The notes beneath the pieces were generated by a model that saw only the letters and a list, made by a program, of their open reading frames with translations, was not told the origin of the DNA and searched no databases. The translations under genes were made by a program, and so were the position numbers. Shown one piece after another: positions 59,881 through 64,000 of a stretch of DNA of 64,000 nucleotides (position 1 is its first letter; each line of letters begins with the position of its first letter). This DNA comes from Haloarchaeobius litoreus. Lineage in GTDB: Archaea > Halobacteriota > Halobacteria > Halobacteriales > Natrialbaceae. The stretch is taken from NCBI RefSeq assembly GCF_024495425.1, contig NZ_JANHJR010000002.1, forward strand, positions 310,001 to 374,000, written 5' to 3'.

Positions 59881-61049
59881 CAGTCGCTCACCTCGAAGCG
59901 TTGGTCACTGGTATCGGCCTGGCTAGGTGGTCCGCCAGGACCGTCAGTTGGGCCGAAACAGTCTCCGGTGTCGCTCTCAGAACAAACTGAGACGACGATG
60001 TTGCTGATTGCTGGAAGCGCGCCGGTTGCGGTATCCCCGTCCTGTGTCACCGTGCAGACCTCCCCTCGGGTGCGGGTCGACGGCGGGTCGACCTCGTAGG
60101 ATTCTGTGAGCCGGCCACCTTTGACCGCGACCGAACAGATAGCGGGTGCGTTCGCTTCGTCGAGAGCGTCCCAGCTCTCCCCAGCGAGCAGCCGGAAGCT
60201 GACACAGACAGTCTCCTGGGTCTCGTCGTCCTCTTCCTTGTTCGTTGCTTCGAGCACTTCCAGCGCATACGTGTTCCCGTCGTCGATAAACTGTGAACAG
60301 AGCTCGGTGAATTCGTAGACTCTCGGGTAGAGCCGGCCGTCGTCGTCCTCGTCAACATCCAATTTGCCGAACTCTACGCAGTATTGACAATCAAGTTCCG
60401 GGCAGTCAGCGGGCGGGAACGGAGACGTGGCGCTGCCCTCGTCGACATGGCGACACTGCTCCGCGGCGACCTCGAACGTCAGCTCGGTCGAGAGGTCCTC
60501 CGCCCAGTCGCCTCGCAGGCGGTAGTCCAGGTCGAGACAGAGTGTACCGTCGAAACACGGTTGGTCGTCGAGATCGTCGAGCCGGAGTCCGCCTCGGAGC
60601 CACCGCCGAAACTCGTTCAGGGTGGACCAGGAGTCGTTGCTATCGGGGTCGGGATATATTTTGGTCCGCCCGTTCTCTCCGCAGTCGCCGTCGTAGAATA
60701 GTTGGACCTCGACGGCGTCACCGAGCGGATCGACGGGCTCGGGACAGTTCGTCCGCAACCAGGCTCGAACCGGGTTCGCGTCGGCGGTGATGTGGAACCG
60801 CTCGGTACGAGTCTCGGTGCTGGGCCTGAGTCCCGAGAGGTCGAACGACACCGTCCCGTCACCCGTCGTCTGACAGCTGTCACAGTCGATGCTCACTCCG
60901 ACCTCGCCGGCGCTCATCGAGGCGGCGAACGTCTCGCTGTCCTCGAAGAGGGCCCACGTCCCGGTGCCGGCTACACCGCTCAGTGCGCCGACCGCCCCGA
61001 CGCTCCCGAGGAGCTGCCGCCGGCTCAGCGAGGCGCGCTCGCGGCTCAC
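59880..61049 (-). CDS. TasA/camelysin-like exported protein with SipW-type signal
   Basis: A 389-aa first gene of the operon, GTG start 61049 behind a strong SD. The N-terminus (LSRRQLLGSVGAVGALSGVAG, then GTWALFEDSETFAASMSAGEV) combines a Tat-like twin-Arg with the SipW-type x-F-x-D-x-E-x-F-A-A-S-M-S-A-G pattern of TasA/CalY proteins. The body (about 45-250) is beta-rich with many Cys pairs (SCQTTG, CPEPVDPL, FDGTLCLDLD). A key internal fingerprint, LTFEVAAEQCRHVDEG, is shared with neighbouring exported proteins. Bacterial TasA and archaeal bundling-pilus AbpA form fibres by strand exchange; a similar fibre role is inferred. Confidence 0.7.
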   Translation of the reverse strand: MSRERASLSRRQLLGSVGAVGALSGVAGTGTWALFEDSETFAASMSAGEVGVSIDCDSCQTTGDGTVSFDLSGLRPSTETRTERFHITADANPVRAWLRTNCPEPVDPLGDAVEVQLFYDGDCGENGRTKIYPDPDSNDSWSTLNEFRRWLRGGLRLDDLDDQPCFDGTLCLDLDYRLRGDWAEDLSTELTFEVAAEQCRHVDEGSATSPFPPADCPELDCQYCVEFGKLDVDEDDDGRLYPRVYEFTELCSQFIDDGNTYALEVLEATNKEEDDETQETVCVSFRLLAGESWDALDEANAPAICSVAVKGGRLTESYEVDPPSTRTRGEVCTVTQDGDTATGALPAISNIVVSVCSESDTGDCFGPTDGPGGPPSQADTSDQRFEVSD

Positions 61050-61502
61050 GTCCTCTCACCTCCCGCGAGGTGTCCTGTCCCGCCCGTTCGACTGTGGTCG
61101 TCGGATATGCCTGGATTCACAGGTCTCCCCCCTCGACCGTCCGGCCCCCACCGGACGACCGTCTTCGTGGCTCAACGTAGCCGAAGCAGGGGGATATGAA
61201 TGAGCGTCGTACCGGGGAGCAACGAGCGAATACTGTCCCGGTATATGGTTCCTGTAATCCGGTAATCGGTCGTTTACCCCGGGTGGGGCCCTATCGACCG
61301 TCTCCCGATGGTGGGTCTGGCGCTCGAAACCGCACTCCTCGACGGCCTTCCGTCCGGCAGCACTGTGGGACCCGACTGAACGGTGGCCAGAAAACGCCCG
61401 AACCAGTAGTGATACGGTCTGAAACGTGATTATATTGGTGGTAACCGATTGGCAATCTAAAATTAAGTATTTGAATCACACGGCCAAACGACGGTCGACG
61501 GA
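61050..61502. other. Divergent promoter region of the TasA-like operon
   Basis: No gene I can support lies in this 453-bp region. On the minus side a strong SD precedes the GTG at 61049. On the plus side, AT-rich patches at about 61430-61480 (tgattatatt, ctaaaattaagtattt) probably serve the gene at 61503. The GC-rich middle shows only shadow frames. Confidence 0.5.
61056..61064 (-). promoter_or_regulatory. Strong Shine-Dalgarno of the TasA-like operon
   Basis: GGGAGGTGA (minus strand) lies 6 nt before the GTG at 61049, close to the anti-SD complement. It supports the GTG start of the first operon gene. Confidence 0.75.
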
Positions 61503-62150
61503 ATGGCGACCCCCCACGAACGAACTGAAAATGGTGTGGAACCGAACGACCTCCGGACGAACGCACGACGCCTGGCGAGACAGCTCTGTCTCGGCTTCAA
61601 GCATCACGACCAGCGCGAGCGCGAGCTCGCCGTCGATGCCTTCGCGGCCGTCGACACTGCGCAGTTCCAGCACGTCTCGGAACGGACCGCCAGACGGGCG
61701 GCCGTCGCGTACGTCGATGCACTCTGGGCCAAGGACGAGGTCGAACGTTCGTGTACGGTCGGTGGCGAGATAGACCGTGTAGCGCTCGACGATGCCGACT
61801 GGAGCGACGTCCGATCGGCGTTCGCACGGCGAGCCAACCTCGTCGACATCGACCCACGGTACGCCGAGCAGAGCACCCTCGCGTGGCGGCGACACAAGGT
61901 GGGCGGCGACTACTGGACGCCGATGAAGCGCGCACAGCTACACGAGTACCGTGCCGCGCTGCAGTCTCCGGAGTACCCCGACAAACCCCGGTATGGACAG
62001 TCGGGATACGGTCCGGAGCCAGCACGCTATCTACTCGGCGTCGAACTGCACGACACACGGGAGTGGGAGCAGGCACAGGTCGTGATGACGCCGTACTTCG
62101 AGCGAATCCTGCGGGAACATCGGGGCACGACGGCCGCCACATCGGACTGA
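61503..62150 (+). CDS. Unrecognised 215-aa protein
   Basis: A soluble, mostly helical protein without signal peptide or TM. The N-terminal half is helical (LRTNARRLARQLCLGFKHHD, then DTAQFQHVSERTARRAAVAYV). The middle is charged, and the C-terminus has a Tyr/Pro-rich segment (QSPEYPDKPRYGQSGYGPEPARYL). I do not recognise a family. It sits between the TasA-like operon (divergent) and the exported protein (convergent), so a link to that locus is possible only from position. Confidence 0.5.
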   Translation: MATPHERTENGVEPNDLRTNARRLARQLCLGFKHHDQRERELAVDAFAAVDTAQFQHVSERTARRAAVAYVDALWAKDEVERSCTVGGEIDRVALDDADWSDVRSAFARRANLVDIDPRYAEQSTLAWRRHKVGGDYWTPMKRAQLHEYRAALQSPEYPDKPRYGQSGYGPEPARYLLGVELHDTREWEQAQVVMTPYFERILREHRGTTAATSD

Positions 62151-62221
62151 ACGACCGTTGGGGGGGGAGTAGCCGACCATCGAGCGGCGGCGCTGTCGTC
62201 GGTCGTCGCAGACTGTCGCGC

Positions 62222-62962
62222 TCAGTCGCAGTCCTCGATGGTGAGTCCGAGATCGAACGCGACACCGTCGGACTGTGTCACGTTCACGTCGTTGGGACCA
62301 GCGTCCGCATCGAACTTCCAGCCGAGGACGAACCCGAGGCTGTCGTCCCCGGAGAGACACGAGTCTCCCCCCGGATCTGCCTCGCCGGGGTCGAGCAGTG
62401 TCGGTGTCGAGAGGACCGCAGCCACCGATGGGAGCGTCCCGCTCGCGTCGGGGTGGACCAGGCGCTCCCCCACGTCCTTGATACCGTTCTCAGCGCCGAA
62501 AGCGTCGATACCCATGGTTCCGGTGTCGTACCACAGCGAGACGGTCAGGAACTCCTGCAGTTCACCCTGGTTCGGGCTGTCGTCGAGGTGGGACTCGGCG
62601 TCGTTGATACCGTTCTCCGGCGTCGCAGTCAGGTCGAGTGTAACGAAGGGCCGGACCCCGTCGCCCGAGGGGGCGTCGTCCGCGAGCTGCAGTCTGATGC
62701 TCAGCGTCCCCCAGTCACCGGGGACCGTGTCTGTAATCGCGATCCGTGGACCTGCGTCCGTCCCCGTCACTGTCGTTCCGCCGTCGACGACTGTCCCGTT
62801 GTACGTCTCCCGCCAGTCGTACCGGAGCGGTGTCGACGCGAGCGAGTCCGAGTTCGGGTACGCCTTCGCCGCCTCGGTTGAGAGCGCGAGCCCGCCGACG
62901 GATGCGATACCACCGGCTCCCAGCCCAGCGAGCAGCCGCCTGCGACTGAATAGTTTTGACAT
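62222..62962 (-). CDS. Tat-exported protein with TasA-like C-terminal fingerprint
   Basis: A 246-aa protein. The Tat signal (FSRRRLLAGLGAGGIASVGGLAL) is unlike the SipW-type signal of its neighbours. The mature part is beta-rich (RYDWRETYNGTVVDGGTTV, LSIRLQLADDAPSGDGVRPFVTLDL, LQEFLTVSLWYDTG). It ends LGFVLGWKFDADAGPNDVNV then TQSDGVAFDLGLTIEDCD, the same last-strand pattern as the vWA protein downstream in the gene order (FGFSWCLPYDVGNHV, QSDEAGFDIGFYTEQC). It probably belongs to the same fibre-protein fold family. Confidence 0.65.
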   Translation of the reverse strand: MSKLFSRRRLLAGLGAGGIASVGGLALSTEAAKAYPNSDSLASTPLRYDWRETYNGTVVDGGTTVTGTDAGPRIAITDTVPGDWGTLSIRLQLADDAPSGDGVRPFVTLDLTATPENGINDAESHLDDSPNQGELQEFLTVSLWYDTGTMGIDAFGAENGIKDVGERLVHPDASGTLPSVAAVLSTPTLLDPGEADPGGDSCLSGDDSLGFVLGWKFDADAGPNDVNVTQSDGVAFDLGLTIEDCD

Positions 62963-63069
62963 ACGTGTTCGAGTGATGTTCGAAGCCCACCGGCAGAGTT
63001 GAACTGCCGGGTCGAGTCCTCACGGAGGACCGACCGACCCTTCGTGGGTTGGAAACCGGGAGTACTCGA

Positions 63070-64000
63070 TCAGACGGCCTCCTGTTCGCCGTCGTTGTGG
63101 CGGCACTGCTCGGTGTAGAAGCCGATGTCGAAGCCGGCCTCGTCGGACTGGACGTGGTTACCCACGTCGTACGGCAGGCACCACGAGAAGCCGAAGCAGT
63201 GGGTCTGCCAGGGCTGGAAGCACTGGCGGCCCTCCGTGTCGCGGTCGGCATCGAGGGGGTACCCGTTCCCGTCAGTGAGCAGGGTCTCCGCCTCCCGGAG
63301 CGTTCCCCGGAAAATTATCTGTTCTCCCGTCGCATCGCCGCCGACGAGCTGCATCCCGATGTCCTCCGCGACGTCCTCCAGATCGGCGTAGTCGTCGACA
63401 TCGAAGAACTGGTTCGGCTCGCAGGTGTCGGGACTGGGTGCGAGTCCAGTCACCCGACACTGGAGGAACGTGTCGCCAGCAATGGTCACGAGGTTGCCAT
63501 CGTCATCCTCCTCCTGACAGCTAGTGTCGCCGATGTCGATACCGACGCCGAGGATGTCGATGCCTTCGCCCTTGATGTCGTCGGCGACGTCACCAGTCTC
63601 GTCGAGCTCGGTACAGCTACTTGCACCGTCCGAGTTCCCGTCGTAATTCTCGGACGTGTACGTATCGCCGGTGTCTGGATCTTCGACGGTGTAAGGAACG
63701 GTCGGTCCCGAACTGACGTAGTCGGGCAGGCCGTCGGTCACCAGCAAGATGACCTGCCTGGCGTCTCCCCGACCCTGATCCTGGAGGACCTTCCGTGCGA
63801 GGTCGAGCGCGTGGGGCATCGGGGTGTTGCCGTTGCCCTGCTCGGGGAGTGACTCGCCGACATCGGCGTCTCCATCATTGTCCTCGTCGAACTGCGAAAG
63901 CGGGCCCATTCCCTTCTGGAGTACCGGCTGGTCTGGGAGATCCTCTCCCGAGTCTCCCGGCCCGTTCATCGTCAACAGGCCGGCCCTGACCCGGTCTTCA
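63070..64000 (-). CDS. von Willebrand A-domain protein with TasA-like C-terminus (5' part off window)
   Basis: The open frame runs past the window end at 64000, so the N-terminus and MIDAS DxSxS motif are outside. Visible are the vWA-type NTPMPHALDLARKVLQDQG and VILLVTDGLPDY (the TDG motif near a beta-strand), and acidic calcium-binding-like stretches (FDEDNDGDADVGE). The end (CFGFSWCLPYDVGNHVQSDE then FDIGFYTEQCRHNDG) carries the fingerprint of the neighbouring exported proteins. vWA plus a fibre-subunit-like tail suggests a tip adhesin. Cys residues are abundant. Confidence 0.75.
   Translation of the reverse strand, partial: EDRVRAGLLTMNGPGDSGEDLPDQPVLQKGMGPLSQFDEDNDGDADVGESLPEQGNGNTPMPHALDLARKVLQDQGRGDARQVILLVTDGLPDYVSSGPTVPYTVEDPDTGDTYTSENYDGNSDGASSCTELDETGDVADDIKGEGIDILGVGIDIGDTSCQEEDDDGNLVTIAGDTFLQCRVTGLAPSPDTCEPNQFFDVDDYADLEDVAEDIGMQLVGGDATGEQIIFRGTLREAETLLTDGNGYPLDADRDTEGRQCFQPWQTHCFGFSWCLPYDVGNHVQSDEAGFDIGFYTEQCRHNDGEQEAV

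Noticed and set aside
58513-60099. 528-aa plus-strand frame
   Set aside because: Antisense to the signal peptidase and TasA-like genes whose active-site and signal motifs are clear.

Overview
The window is haloarchaeal chromosome (class Halobacteria). It is GC-rich, with acidic D/E-rich proteins, AT-rich TATA promoters placed about 25-30 nt before start codons (leaderless genes), Tat signal peptides, lipobox lipoproteins, a HalOD1 protein, haloarchaeal pilin-like genes and Bat-type HTH regulators. The genus cannot be told from sequence alone.

Layout. 1-1.2 kb: end of an acetyltransferase-like gene, a DUF4397 lipoprotein and tRNA-Phe. 1.3-6.5 kb: a probable integrated element beside the tRNA, with a haloarchaeal wHTH protein, an AT-rich GmrSD-type (DUF262/DUF1524) restriction gene and a tyrosine recombinase. 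6.5-19.6 kb: a FilR1-like regulator, a 1512-aa adhesin, a DMT exporter, a HAD phosphatase, a mycothione-reductase-like flavoenzyme, an acetolactate-synthase-like enzyme, a candidate TumE-type toxin-antitoxin pair, a 58-aa zinc-finger protein and a GIDE-like membrane protein. 19.7-26.7 kb: a tightly overlapping type IV pilus-like operon (ATPase, membrane platform, five small pilin-like proteins). 26.7-33.6 kb: a large Tat-exported PGF-CTERM-like protein, a sigma-4-like HTH regulator divergent from a HalOD1 gene (both promoters carry dyads), a peroxiredoxin, a frameshifted small membrane gene and a polytopic membrane protein.

33.7-38.5 kb: an iron/siderophore uptake operon (binding lipoprotein, small protein, FAD protein, permease, ATPase) behind two TTAGG-CCTAA boxes typical of DtxR/IdeR/Idr iron repressors. 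38.5-40.2 kb: an IS1341-type tnpB element without tnpA. 40.2-51.9 kb: a coiled-coil protein, an RsmC-like methyltransferase, a ligase-fold-like protein, a five-repeat PPC surface protein, a Zn/Mn-type ABC importer (SBP, ATPase, permease) and an AIM24 protein. 52-54.5 kb: two diverged paralogous single-TM proteins; one overlaps an AT-rich gene for a Tat-exported metzincin protease. 54.6-57.8 kb: a 3-hydroxybutyrate-dehydrogenase-like SDR and a membrane-anchored Bat-type regulator.

57.8-64 kb: the most interesting region. A four-gene operon encodes a TasA/camelysin-like protein with a SipW-type signal, a dedicated signal peptidase I with an unusual acidic tail, a sequon-packed repeat protein with a SipW-type signal and a 57-aa TM protein. 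Nearby are two more exported proteins, one with a von Willebrand A domain, whose C-termini share a fingerprint with the TasA-like protein. I read this as a candidate haloarchaeal TasA-like surface-fibre export and assembly locus.
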